NCBI GenBank assembly: GCA_937901865.1
Contig: CALDID010000270.1
Span: 1 to 12,415 of the forward strand
DNA: 12,415 nucleotides
Direction of reading: 5' to 3'
Source of the DNA: an uncultured Treponema sp.
GTDB lineage: Bacteria > Spirochaetota > Spirochaetia > Treponematales > Treponemataceae
The notes under the pieces were generated by a model. The model saw only the letters and a list, made by a program, of their open reading frames with translations. It was not told where the DNA came from and ran no database searches. The position numbers were made by a program, and so were the translations under genes. Below, one piece after another: positions 5,301 to 11,716 of the stretch (its first letter is position 1; every line of letters starts with the position of its first letter).

Positions 5301-6271
5301 CAGACACAAAAGCAAGGGCGAAGAATAACCGCACGATTTTCTTGACGGACGAGGAAAGAGTGCGGCTTTCTCAAAAGATTTTTTCTATAGATTTTCTACT
5401 CAATTCTCTTTCTCACGAAAAAAAGCAGCTCGGCGCGGCGGATATTTTGGACAAGACGATTCACGGCGACACGATTGAGGCTCTGCGCTATCTTCCCGAC
5501 GAGTTCGCCGATTTAATCATCATCGACCCGCCGTATAATCTCAGAAAAGAGTTCGCTGGCGTTACGTTTCAGGCGCGCTCACAGGAGGCATACGACGAAT
5601 ATCTTTCCTCGTGGTTTCCTGCTGTTTGCAAGAAGCTCAAGGCGACAGGCTCGCTGTATATGTGCGGCGATTGGAAATGCACGGCGAGTTTGCAGCGGGC
5701 GATTGAAAAGGAGCTGACGATTTTGAACCGCATAACGTGGCAGAGAGAAAAGGGGCGGGGCGCGGCGAAGAATTGGAAAAACGCGATGGAGGATATTTGG
5801 TTTGCGGTCAAGGACGAAAAGCGGTATTTTTTCGATGCGGAGGCGGTGAAGCAAAAGCGGCGGGTTTTGGCGACGTATCGGGAAAACGGAGAGCCGAAAG
5901 ATTGGCAGGCGGAGGAAGGCGGGAACTTTCGCTTGACGGGCGCGAGCAATTTTTGGGACGACATTAGCGTGCCGTTTTGGTCGATGAGCGAAAACACCGA
6001 GCACCCGACGCAGAAAGCCGAAAAGCTGTATGCGAAATTGATTTTGGCTTCGAGCAGGGCGGGCGATGTGGTGTTTGACCCGTTTTTAGGAAGCGGAACG
6101 GCGAGCGTGGTGGCGAAAAAGCTGGGGCGGCATTATTGCGGGATTGAAAGAAGCGAGGAGTATTGTCTTTTGGCAGAAAAGCGGCTGGAGATGGCGGACG
6201 CGGACAAGTCGATTCAAGGCTATGCCGACGGCGTTTTCTGGGAACGCAACAGCAGGCACAGCCTGTCTTGA
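5297..6271 (+). CDS. Site-specific DNA methyltransferase, beta-class, probably adenine N6
   Basis: 324 aa. Motif IV is DPPYN at residues 77-81 (DLIIIDPPYNL) and comes before motif I, FDPFLGSGT (260-268), with HPTQKAEKL at 236-244: the order of beta-class enzymes, and DPPY points to N6-adenine. The stretch WQREKGRGAAKNWKNAMED and SNFWDDISVPFWSMSENT resemble type II enzymes of the RsrI/MboII kind as I recall them; I do not assign a target site. The start is ATG 5297, coupled to the HEPN stop (ATGA), with no ribosome site of its own. The C-terminus runs to GVFWERNS and then five odd residues encoded by a short palindrome (6253-6265). No restriction enzyme gene is seen on either side, so it looks like an orphan methylase serving regulation or anti-restriction. 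Confidence 0.92.
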   Translation: MTDTKARAKNNRTIFLTDEERVRLSQKIFSIDFLLNSLSHEKKQLGAADILDKTIHGDTIEALRYLPDEFADLIIIDPPYNLRKEFAGVTFQARSQEAYDEYLSSWFPAVCKKLKATGSLYMCGDWKCTASLQRAIEKELTILNRITWQREKGRGAAKNWKNAMEDIWFAVKDEKRYFFDAEAVKQKRRVLATYRENGEPKDWQAEEGGNFRLTGASNFWDDISVPFWSMSENTEHPTQKAEKLYAKLILASSRAGDVVFDPFLGSGTASVVAKKLGRHYCGIERSEEYCLLAEKRLEMADADKSIQGYADGVFWERNSRHSLS

Positions 6272-6305
6272 AGCGGGCTGCTTTGTAAAAAACAGGCAGA
6301 GCCTG
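6253..6305. repeat. Pair of 13-nt hairpins CAGGCA(C/G)AGCCTG
   Basis: CAGGCACAGCCTG (6253-6265) and CAGGCAGAGCCTG (6293-6305), 40 bases apart. A variant, GAGGCACAGCCTC, sits inside the 134-bp element at 2141-2153. Five-base stems with three-base loops. The first copy encodes the end of the methyltransferase. Confidence 0.6.
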
Positions 6306-6336
6306 AATTTAAGATGGCTGTATTTAAAAAAAGACT

Positions 6337-6382
6337 GCCACGTTCCCTAGCACTGCAAAAGCAGGAGAAAGGATTGCGTGGC
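6337..6382. repeat. Imperfect long hairpin upstream of the Abi gene
   Basis: GCCACG (6337-6342) pairs with CGTGGC (6377-6382); inside is CTGC-AAAA-GCAG (6353-6364). No T-run follows, so a terminator is unlikely; a small palindromic element or RNA structure is possible. A weak promoter may overlap (TTGCGT at 6374, AT-rich 6391-6410). Confidence 0.45.
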
Positions 6383-6430
6383 TTACGAATAAAATATATG
6401 CGATAAAATGCTAAAAGTCAAGGAGAGAAA

Positions 6431-7102
6431 ATGAATCAAACAACTTTTGAAAGCCTAAAAAACGCTATTTCAGACGAAAGATTAGCGGTATATAAAGCGG
6501 ACGGCGCAGACAATGAAACTGCATTTGCAAGATACTTTTATAATATTGAACTGTGCAAAAGTTTATATCCGCTAATCAATATATTTGAAGTAACATTGCG
6601 CAACAGCATTGATTCAGCTCTTTCAACATTTTTCAGCAATTCCGATTGGAACAATGTAATTTCTTTAACGCAAACAGAACTTGCAATGATAACAGACGCT
6701 CAGCTGAAAATAAAGCGCAACGGCAAAAAATACAGTCATGGTAGGCTTGTCGCAGAGCTTACGCTAGGATTTTGGGTTGCACTAATGGGCAGAAAATACA
6801 ATACACAGAGCTTTCAGTTTGCGATTATAAAAAACTGTCTGCACGGCTGTCCTTCTCATCTCAAAAAATCTAGCGCAGTGCAAAAGAACCTTACAGAAAT
6901 ACGCTTTTTGAGAAACCGCATTGCACATCACGAACGAATCTGCCATTGGAAAGACCTGAAGCAAAAACATGATTTGCTTTTAGATTTTATTCGCTGGCTG
7001 AACAACGATATGTACAAAGTTGCAATCGAAATCGACAAGTTTGATGAGGTCTATACTAATGGCATAACTGTGTTTTTAGATTTTGTACGAAATAAAATGT
7101 AA
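6431..7102 (+). CDS. Abi family (AbiD/F-like) HEPN protein, phage defence
   Basis: A 223-aa protein matching the Abi_2/AbiD-F type abortive infection family: N-terminal helices with YFYNIELCKSLYPLINIFEV followed by LRNSIDSAL, a central GKKYSHGRLVAELTLGFW, and the C-terminal HEPN RNase motif R-x4-H at Arg161-His166 in FLRNRIAHHERI. All these are characteristic and the length is normal, so it is probably intact. The family is thought to cleave RNA on phage infection and halt growth. AGGAG at 6421-6425 precedes ATG 6431. It stands alone, separated by palindromes from the methyltransferase and by 30 bases from the secreted repeat protein. No antitoxin is next to it, as expected for single-gene Abi systems. 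Confidence 0.85.
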   Translation: MNQTTFESLKNAISDERLAVYKADGADNETAFARYFYNIELCKSLYPLINIFEVTLRNSIDSALSTFFSNSDWNNVISLTQTELAMITDAQLKIKRNGKKYSHGRLVAELTLGFWVALMGRKYNTQSFQFAIIKNCLHGCPSHLKKSSAVQKNLTEIRFLRNRIAHHERICHWKDLKQKHDLLLDFIRWLNNDMYKVAIEIDKFDEVYTNGITVFLDFVRNKM

Positions 7103-7132
7103 ATACTACTGTAAGCACAAGGAGGATTCTAA

Positions 7133-7900
7133 ATGAAAAGAGTAATGATGATAGCGGTATTTGCGCTATTGAGTGTATGTGTCTTTGCGCAAACGCTGGG
7201 CGAAAAAGTCTACAAAGAAGTAAGCGTAAACGGCGAAATGGTTTCAAAGTGGCTTCAAGTTTTTTCTATGGCTGAATACGACAGCAAGGGAAATATGATT
7301 CATTTCAAAGATAACGACAGCTATGAAATCTGGTCTGAATACGACAGCAAGGGAAATGAGATTCATTTCAAAAAAAGCGACGGCTTTGAAAGGTGGTCTG
7401 AATACGACAGCAAGGGAAATGAGATTCATTTCAAAACAAGCAACGGCTTTGAATATTGGTATGAATACGACAGCAAGGGAAATGAGATTCATTTCAAAAA
7501 AAGCGACGGCGATGAAGAGTGGTATGAATATGACAGCAATGGAAACGAGATTCATTACAAAAACAGCGACGGCGCTGAACGTTGGACTGAATACGACAGC
7601 AGAGGGAACGAGATTCATTACAAAAACAGCGACGGTGCTGAACGTTGGATTGAATACGACAGCAGAGGGAACGAGATTCATTACAAAAACAGCGACGGCG
7701 CTGAATCTTGGTATGAATATGACAGCAATGGAAACATAATTCATTACAAAAGTAGCGAAGGCTCTGAAGAATGGTATGAATACGACAGCAAGGGAAACGA
7801 GATTCATTACAAAAGCAGCAAAGGCTATGAATATTGGTATGAATACACGTTCTGGGAAAACGGCACGATAAAAACGAAAACTACATACAGCACAATTTGA
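7133..7900 (+). CDS. Secreted protein of nine 21-residue WYEYDSxGNxIH repeats
   Basis: 255 aa, GGAGG at 7121-7125 before ATG 7133. Residues 1-20 (MKRVMMIAVFALLSVCVFAQ) are a signal peptide, probably cut at VFA-Q; a lipoprotein reading at Cys16 is less likely because Val precedes it. Residues 48-236 are nine tandem 21-residue units (exactly 63 bp each, 7274-7840) of form EYDSxGNxIHfKxSxGxExWy, then a half unit and a Thr-rich end. The YDSxGN core resembles RHS/YD repeats and the MORN-like WYEYD repeats common in spirochaetes, which form beta sheets. The inner units 5-7 are nearly identical in DNA, a sign of recent duplication or gene conversion. It may be a periplasmic or surface binding protein; function unknown. 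Confidence 0.85.
   Translation: MKRVMMIAVFALLSVCVFAQTLGEKVYKEVSVNGEMVSKWLQVFSMAEYDSKGNMIHFKDNDSYEIWSEYDSKGNEIHFKKSDGFERWSEYDSKGNEIHFKTSNGFEYWYEYDSKGNEIHFKKSDGDEEWYEYDSNGNEIHYKNSDGAERWTEYDSRGNEIHYKNSDGAERWIEYDSRGNEIHYKNSDGAESWYEYDSNGNIIHYKSSEGSEEWYEYDSKGNEIHYKSSKGYEYWYEYTFWENGTIKTKTTYSTI
7274..7840 (+). repeat. Nine 63-bp tandem repeats within the secreted protein gene
   Basis: GAATAcGACAGCaagGG recurs every 63 bases from 7274. Units 2-4 share the F-K version and units 5-9 the Y-K version of IH(F/Y)K, so the array has two blocks. The length is a multiple of three, so gain or loss of units keeps the frame. Confidence 0.9.
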
Positions 7901-7923
7901 GCCGTTAGGGAGAAGGGGGAAAA

Positions 7924-8748
7924 ATGAAATCGTTTGTTCGGCTGACGGATTTTTCAAAAGAGGAGCTGCAGGAGATTTTTGCGCTTGCGGACAACATCGA
8001 CGAGTACAAAAACGCTTTGCGCGGTAAGACGGTCGTTTTGTTTTTCCCCTCGTCAAGCCTCCGCACGCGCGTTTCTTTTGAAAAGGGGATTTATCTTTTG
8101 GGCGGGCAGGCGATTTTGTTCGAGAGCGCGACTCTTGAGAAAAAAGAGGACATTCGCGACGTGTGCGGCTACTTGCAAAACTGGGCGGACGCAGTTGTGG
8201 TGCGGCACAAAGACATCGGCTTGCTTGAAAAGATGGCGCGCTCGCTCGGCGTTCCCGTGATAAACGCGATGACCGCGGAAAATCACCCTTGCGAGATGAT
8301 GAGCGATTTGTATTCGCTGTCAAAACGGCGCGCGGATTATCTTCGATGCAAATATCTTTTCGTCGGTGCGTCGGGGAACATCGGCAAGGCGTGGGCGGAA
8401 GCGGCGGAGGCGTTCGGCTTTTCGCTGTGTCAGTGCGCGAGCGAAAACTATCGCATTGCTGGCGTTGAGAATATTGCCGACATTCAAAGCGCGATTTTGG
8501 GCAAAGACATTATCTGCACGGATTCCATTCCGACGGAGCTAAAGGCGGATTTTCGCGATTATCAGATTACGGCGGAGCTTATGCAAAAAGCGAATAAGGG
8601 CGCGCTCTTAAATCCCTGTCCGCCGTTTTATCGCGGGGAAGAGGTGTCGGCGGACGCGATTAGCTCTTCGTTTTTCGTGGGCTACGAGTTCAAGAAAAGC
8701 CTTTTGACTGTGCAGCAGGCGATTTTGATTTATTGTATGTCGCGATAA
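7924..8748 (+). CDS. Ornithine carbamoyltransferase family protein, short divergent form
   Basis: 274 aa, A/G-rich ribosome site AGGGGG before ATG 7924. The carbamoyl-phosphate domain is sound: SSSLRTR at 43-49 with FEKG after it, RHKD at 94-97, and HPCEMMSD at 121-128 (family HPxQ, here Glu). The second domain has VGASGNIGKAW (147-157). Ornithine-side motifs are altered: the usual DxxxSMG is read as TDSIPTE (209-215), and the usual HCLP appears as NPCP (230-233) before PFYRGEEVS. Family enzymes are 300-340 aa. I believe a shorter group with NPCP exists in gut Firmicutes and spirochaetes and is annotated ornithine carbamoyltransferase, but substrate is not certain. Arginine metabolism is the default role; no arg genes flank it. 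Confidence 0.85.
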   Translation: MKSFVRLTDFSKEELQEIFALADNIDEYKNALRGKTVVLFFPSSSLRTRVSFEKGIYLLGGQAILFESATLEKKEDIRDVCGYLQNWADAVVVRHKDIGLLEKMARSLGVPVINAMTAENHPCEMMSDLYSLSKRRADYLRCKYLFVGASGNIGKAWAEAAEAFGFSLCQCASENYRIAGVENIADIQSAILGKDIICTDSIPTELKADFRDYQITAELMQKANKGALLNPCPPFYRGEEVSADAISSSFFVGYEFKKSLLTVQQAILIYCMSR

Positions 8749-8773
8749 AGCGCAAATCAAGCACAGCGATTAA

Positions 8774-8944
8774 AAAAAAGCATTCAAAAACGAAAAGTTT
8801 GATACAACAGATGATGTATCTTCAACAGCACCAACTACTATGCTAAACGAATATCTGGAAGCATTTGACGACGACGGCTGGCTTATTTCAACTGCTGAAA
8901 AAGACGGTTATAAGGAAATTCAATCCCTCGGAAAAACAAATTGA
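8774..8944 (+). pseudogene. C-terminal gene remnant, unknown family
   Basis: The frame from 8774 to TGA 8942-8944 has strongly protein-like content: FDTTDDVSSTAPTTMLNEYL then EAFDDDGWLISTAEKDGYKE. No ribosome site or good start; a stop lies at 8771. An internal ATG at 8840 could give 34 residues. It overlaps the minus-strand remnant at 8920-8944. Probably the tail of a lost gene; not recognised. Confidence 0.45.
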
Positions 8945-9195
8945 AGTCCAAGTTTCTCAGAAAGTCGTTTGCCTTCTGCAATCATTTCGTCATTCTCGTC
9001 AACAACAAAAACCGCTCCTTTTTTATGTTTTGCTAGCCCTTCTAAAAGTTCTCCGTATACCACGAATAGACTGCCCATTGGCTATGGAGCGTGCGATATA
9101 TATAAGCAAAGTTTTATCACGACCTGCTTGTTGGTAATCGGAGTGAGAGAGAAACTGTTTTCGGCAATCTTTGCAATAATAATTCTGCTTCCCAT
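8920..9195 (-). pseudogene. Minus-strand gene remnant interrupted by one TAG
   Basis: Read on the minus strand from ATG 9195, 37 codons (MGSRIIIAKIAENSFSLTPI, then TNKQVVIKLCLYISHAP) lead to TAG at 9084-9082. The same frame goes on through PMGSLFVVYGELLEGLAKHK and KGAVFVVDENDEMIAEGKRL to TGA at 8922-8920. The second part looks like an alpha/beta fold ending (strand AVFVVDEN, helix, LGLQF strand) and is more convincing than the overlapping plus-strand frames. No ribosome site is seen at either ATG. I do not recognise the family. One nonsense codon in an otherwise continuous frame suggests a young pseudogene or an end fragment. Confidence 0.45.
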
Positions 9196-9229
9196 TGCGT
9201 TTTTTGCCGTTTCGTTTTATATTTATACT

Positions 9230-9297
9230 ACAACAATGGGGACAAGTTAGTTTTGTTGTTATCGTAGACTATATAATACAACTTTTCCCATTGTTGT
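9230..9297. repeat. Inverted repeat bracketing a -10 box
   Basis: ACAACAATGGG (9230-9240) and CCCATTGTTGT (9287-9297) are perfect inverted copies, with imperfect extension inward (GACAAGT against ACTTTT). They enclose TATAAT at 9272-9277, which faces the gene at 9344. Could be element ends, an invertible promoter, or simply a structured leader. Confidence 0.6.
9272..9277 (+). promoter_or_regulatory. Probable -10 box for the 9344-11244 operon
   Basis: Perfect TATAAT with a T-rich but poor -35 region (AGTTTT at 17 bases). It is the best promoter before ATG 9344, 66 bases downstream. Confidence 0.5.
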
Positions 9298-9343
9298 TTT
9301 AGCATACCTTTTGTAACACCACCGTTCAAAGAAAAGGAGAAAT

Positions 9344-10024
9344 ATGGATTTATCATTGCTTTCAAAACTTGAAAAAGAAGCTCGTGAAATTGATTCAAAA
9401 CTTTCTATTCTTTATGAAAAAGATGAAGAGATAAGGAAGCTTTATCGAGGTACTTCTTTGTGGTTTAGCTCCATTGTTGAAAATCCAGATGTTATGTTTT
9501 TGGGAATAAACCCTGGCTCAGGATTTTTTAACAATAATAAGACTCTTTGTCATTTCTATGAGCCGTTGAAAATAATGGAGTATGTTGATAATTCACAAAG
9601 CTATCAGCTCAAATGGGAATGGAATTATATTTTTGGAGAAAAAGGTCTAAATAGGCTTGATGTTTTAGCAAATAGCGTAAAAACAAATTTCTGCTATCTT
9701 GCAACAGAAGACAAAGCTGCTCTAAAGAAACTTTTTACGCAAATTCGAGGAAAACTGGGCATTGCTCCTTATGAAGTTTTTGGAAATTGGACACGGCAGG
9801 TTGTTCAACAGATAAATCCGAAACTTCTTATTTGCGAGGGGAAAGAGTCTCTTTGCTTTCTAAAAGATTGGAGCTTTAAGAATGAGTATATTGAAGACAG
9901 TTCTTTTGAAGATATAAGTAAAGGTCATATTGGGAATATAAAGATTCTGCAAGTATCACGAACATACAGCACTCTGAAAAATACTGATGGAATAATTGCA
10001 GAAATTGGGAAGATGATTTATTAA
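9344..10024 (+). CDS. Uracil-DNA glycosylase-fold protein, divergent
   Basis: 226 aa; AAGGAG at about 9333 precedes ATG 9344. Residues 1-40 form a charged helix. The UDG-superfamily pattern follows: VMFLGINPGSGFF (50-62) corresponds to motif 1 (GxxPG), VKTNFCYLATED (112-123) to the strand and Asn of the middle motif, LLICEGKESL (161-170) to the next strand, and ILQVSRTYST (200-209) to the final motif where UDGs have the HPS/HPA loop. The His-Pro is replaced by Arg-Thr-Tyr-Ser, and the water-activating Asp of ordinary UDGs is not evident after NPG, so base excision is doubtful. It heads a three-gene operon with two membrane proteins 27 and 11 bases apart. Nucleic-acid sensing or processing in a defence module is my inference. 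Confidence 0.65.
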   Translation: MDLSLLSKLEKEAREIDSKLSILYEKDEEIRKLYRGTSLWFSSIVENPDVMFLGINPGSGFFNNNKTLCHFYEPLKIMEYVDNSQSYQLKWEWNYIFGEKGLNRLDVLANSVKTNFCYLATEDKAALKKLFTQIRGKLGIAPYEVFGNWTRQVVQQINPKLLICEGKESLCFLKDWSFKNEYIEDSSFEDISKGHIGNIKILQVSRTYSTLKNTDGIIAEIGKMIY

Positions 10025-10051
10025 GTAAACTTTTACTTATGAGGAAATTTT

Positions 10052-10510
10052 ATGGATTTTGATTTTACACAGGTAAATCCTTTCAGAAACTATGAAAAGG
10101 AAATCGATAACCTTGATTTTAACAGAACTGCAGATGGAAATTCGAGCATTTCTAGTAAAGATAGATTGTCTCCAGAAATGTGTGCAATGGTTAGAAATGC
10201 TTTGCATGAGATAAAAAATGCAGTCGTGAAAGTTGGAGGTAAGGTTTTGAATATAGGCTTACGTGTATTGGAGTTTATTTTCAAAGCCATCGAGCTTTAT
10301 CCGCAAACAGCTTGTGGGCTTTTGATTGTTGCTTGTATTCATGGAATTGCAAGAACAATACCTTTTTTTGGTCATTTATTAGATGCCTGTATGGTTCCCT
10401 TTGATGCACTAATTATTGGTTCTGCAGTTATAAAAGACTTTTTAGGGTCTGATACATTTAAAAGAATGCTGTTTGCACTAGAAAAAGCTGTGACTGCAAC
10501 TGCTATGTAA
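10052..10510 (+). CDS. Membrane protein of unknown function, 152 aa
   Basis: GAGGAAA precedes ATG 10052, 27 bases after the UDG-fold gene. Residues 1-45 are polar (many Asn, Asp, Ser), 46-80 form an amphipathic helix (EIKNAVVKVGGKVLNIGLRV), and two hydrophobic segments follow, about 85-100 (QTACGLLIVACIHGIA) and 103-127 (IPFFGHLLDACMVPFDALII), before a short basic helix. No signal peptide. No family recognised. The tight spacing to both neighbours shows one transcription unit. The shape (cytosolic head plus hairpin membrane segment) suits a membrane anchor or partner for the next protein, but this is inference. Confidence 0.75.
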   Translation: MDFDFTQVNPFRNYEKEIDNLDFNRTADGNSSISSKDRLSPEMCAMVRNALHEIKNAVVKVGGKVLNIGLRVLEFIFKAIELYPQTACGLLIVACIHGIARTIPFFGHLLDACMVPFDALIIGSAVIKDFLGSDTFKRMLFALEKAVTATAM

Positions 10511-10521
10511 GGAGCTGGATA

Positions 10522-11244
10522 ATGAGAGAGGTTTTAGCTAGTCCTACGGCATTTAAAAGTAAGTATGTAAAGAATCCTATAATATCGAAAGCCATTACAA
10601 GTGCTATTCTTGGTATAGGTACTTCCTCTGCTATACTTGGAGTAGCTGCTTCTTCTGCGGCAAGTGCTGCAGGAACAGTAGCTGCTACTACAGGGGTGGC
10701 AGGTTTTGTCGGACATTTTACGGCATTGCCACTTATAGGTGGTGCTGCAAGCAGTTTTGTTTCAGGAGTTGCGGCAACTGCTGCTGCAACTACGGCAGGG
10801 GCTGCTGCTGTTAGTTGTTTGCCAATTTCTCTTGCTGTTGGTGGAGCTATCACAGGAACTACAGCGATTCTGATACGGAAAAAGACTGTACCGTATCAGA
10901 AAGGAACTGGTCTTGAAAAACTTGCCGAAGTTGTAAGCAAAATTATATTTTTACCTCTGTTGTCAAAATATAAAAAAGTTATCGAAGAAAATTCAAGCAC
11001 AAAACAACAGGCAATTGACGCTGCTGTTTCAAGAATAACAGATTTTGGCTATAAAAAAGATTATGCAGATTTTCTTGTAAGGGAACAATTTGAATATTCT
11101 TCAAGTCATTTAATTAACAGATTTAATGAGATTCTTGGAACATTGAACGGGCTTAAGAAAAATGAGCTTTATGGAGGTATCCCAAAATATGAGCTACCTC
11201 CAAAAGGAATTCAAAAACTTGCTTTTGAAATATCAAATACCTAA
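10522..11244 (+). CDS. Ala/Gly-rich membrane protein with helical C-terminal domain, possible pore effector
   Basis: 240 aa; AAGGAG at 10509-10514 precedes ATG 10522, 11 bases after the previous stop. Residues 25-118 are nearly all Ala, Gly, Ser, Thr, Val and Leu with repeated small-residue spacing (GxxxA/GxxxG), e.g. ILGIGTSSAILGVAASSAAS and GGAITGTTAILI, ending at a basic RKK stop. Such glycine-zipper hydrophobic runs occur in pore-forming and channel proteins. Residues 130-240 are soluble and helical (KQQAIDAAVSRITDF, REQFEYSSSHLINRFNEIL). No catalytic motif or recognised family. The antisense strand is also open here, a by-product of Ala/Gly codons. As last gene of the operon it would be the natural effector, if the module is a defence system; that is a hypothesis. 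Confidence 0.75.
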   Translation: MREVLASPTAFKSKYVKNPIISKAITSAILGIGTSSAILGVAASSAASAAGTVAATTGVAGFVGHFTALPLIGGAASSFVSGVAATAAATTAGAAAVSCLPISLAVGGAITGTTAILIRKKTVPYQKGTGLEKLAEVVSKIIFLPLLSKYKKVIEENSSTKQQAIDAAVSRITDFGYKKDYADFLVREQFEYSSSHLINRFNEILGTLNGLKKNELYGGIPKYELPPKGIQKLAFEISNT

Positions 11245-11262
11245 AGATTGTTCATTTTTAGG
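11240..11262 (+). terminator. Weak terminator at the end of the UDG-fold operon
   Basis: CCTAAA (11240-11245) and TTTAGG (11257-11262) pair across a nine-base loop, followed by CTTTTCTATTT. AT-rich and short; it overlaps the stop codon. Confidence 0.4.
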
Positions 11263-11267
11263 CTTTT

Positions 11268-11351
11268 CTATTTAGATTTCCGTTTCATAAAAAGCAAAAA
11301 AGCGAACAAGGCTACTAAACCGAATATCCACGAGATAACGACACTCGTCAT
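11268..11351 (-). CDS. Possible 27-aa single-pass membrane peptide
   Basis: The minus strand from ATG 11351 to TAG 11270-11268 reads MTSVVISWIFGLVALFAFLL then FMKRKSK: one clean transmembrane helix with a basic cytoplasmic end. This is the form of small membrane proteins and type I toxins (and also of a truncated C-terminus). No ribosome site is visible before the ATG, and it is too short for certainty. It converges with the UDG-fold operon, whose stop is 24 bases away. Confidence 0.35.
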   Translation of the reverse strand: MTSVVISWIFGLVALFAFLLFMKRKSK

Positions 11352-11366
11352 TTTTATTTTAAAACA

Positions 11367-11558
11367 GTGAATTTAAAAGGTTCAATTTATAAACTGATGT
11401 TTGTTGTGTCATTGTTGGATTCAAGTAGACCTAAACTTTTAAGTTTCTATAAAGTCGATTTTTATGAGGAAATACACGATGGGAACACAATTTTGTACGA
11501 AGGTGGACAACAAACAAAAGTAAAACTTTCAAAAGGCGAATCCAACACCACAGATTAG
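11367..11558 (+). pseudogene. Plus-strand remnant or short unknown ORF with GTG start
   Basis: Open from GTG 11367 with no ribosome site. The second half (YKVDFYEEIHDGNTILYEGG, then QQTKVKLSKGESNTTD) looks like real protein: beta strands and a polar end. The first part is Leu/Ser-rich and less convincing. Its TAG at 11556-11558 interlocks with the stop of the minus-strand remnant (TTA 11555-11557). No family recognised. Confidence 0.35.
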
Positions 11559-11668
11559 CTGTTTGCATTCTTCTCAGGTGGGTCTAAGGTTCCTCTGTTC
11601 ATAAAACGAACTTCAAAGGTGTCTTTGAACTGCCACTCTTCGTACAATTCAATTGTATTCGTCTTTTT
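11555..11668 (-). pseudogene. Minus-strand C-terminal remnant, unknown family
   Basis: Minus-strand frame KKTNTIELYEEWQFKDTFEV continuing RFMNRGTLDPPEKNANS to TAA (plus TTA 11555-11557). Composition is typical of coding sequence. It has no start; a stop lies just upstream, near 11669. Tail to tail with the plus-strand remnant, sharing its stop bases. Confidence 0.4.
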
Positions 11669-11716
11669 TTAGAATTGTCAAGTTATTTGCAATCGGAATT
11701 ATCCCAAGAGGTACTT

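Noticed and set aside
5569..6004. 141-142-aa minus-strand frames
   Set aside because: Antisense shadows of the methyltransferase gene.
978..6430. Integron cassette array with attC sites, as known in Treponema denticola
   Set aside because: Multiple small TA modules fit the idea, but several neighbours overlap or are only 20 bases apart, and I find no repeated attC-like core between cassettes and no integrase.
7244..8323. 359-aa open frame on the minus strand
   Set aside because: It is the antisense of the 63-bp repeats and the carbamoyltransferase gene; the plus strand has signal peptide, ribosome sites and family motifs.
8865..9250. Plus-strand frames of 90 and 93 aa
   Set aside because: Low-complexity, no ribosome site, and the minus strand reads as better protein there.
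10503..10853. 116-aa minus-strand frame
   Set aside because: Antisense of the Ala/Gly-rich gene; such codons leave the other strand open by chance.
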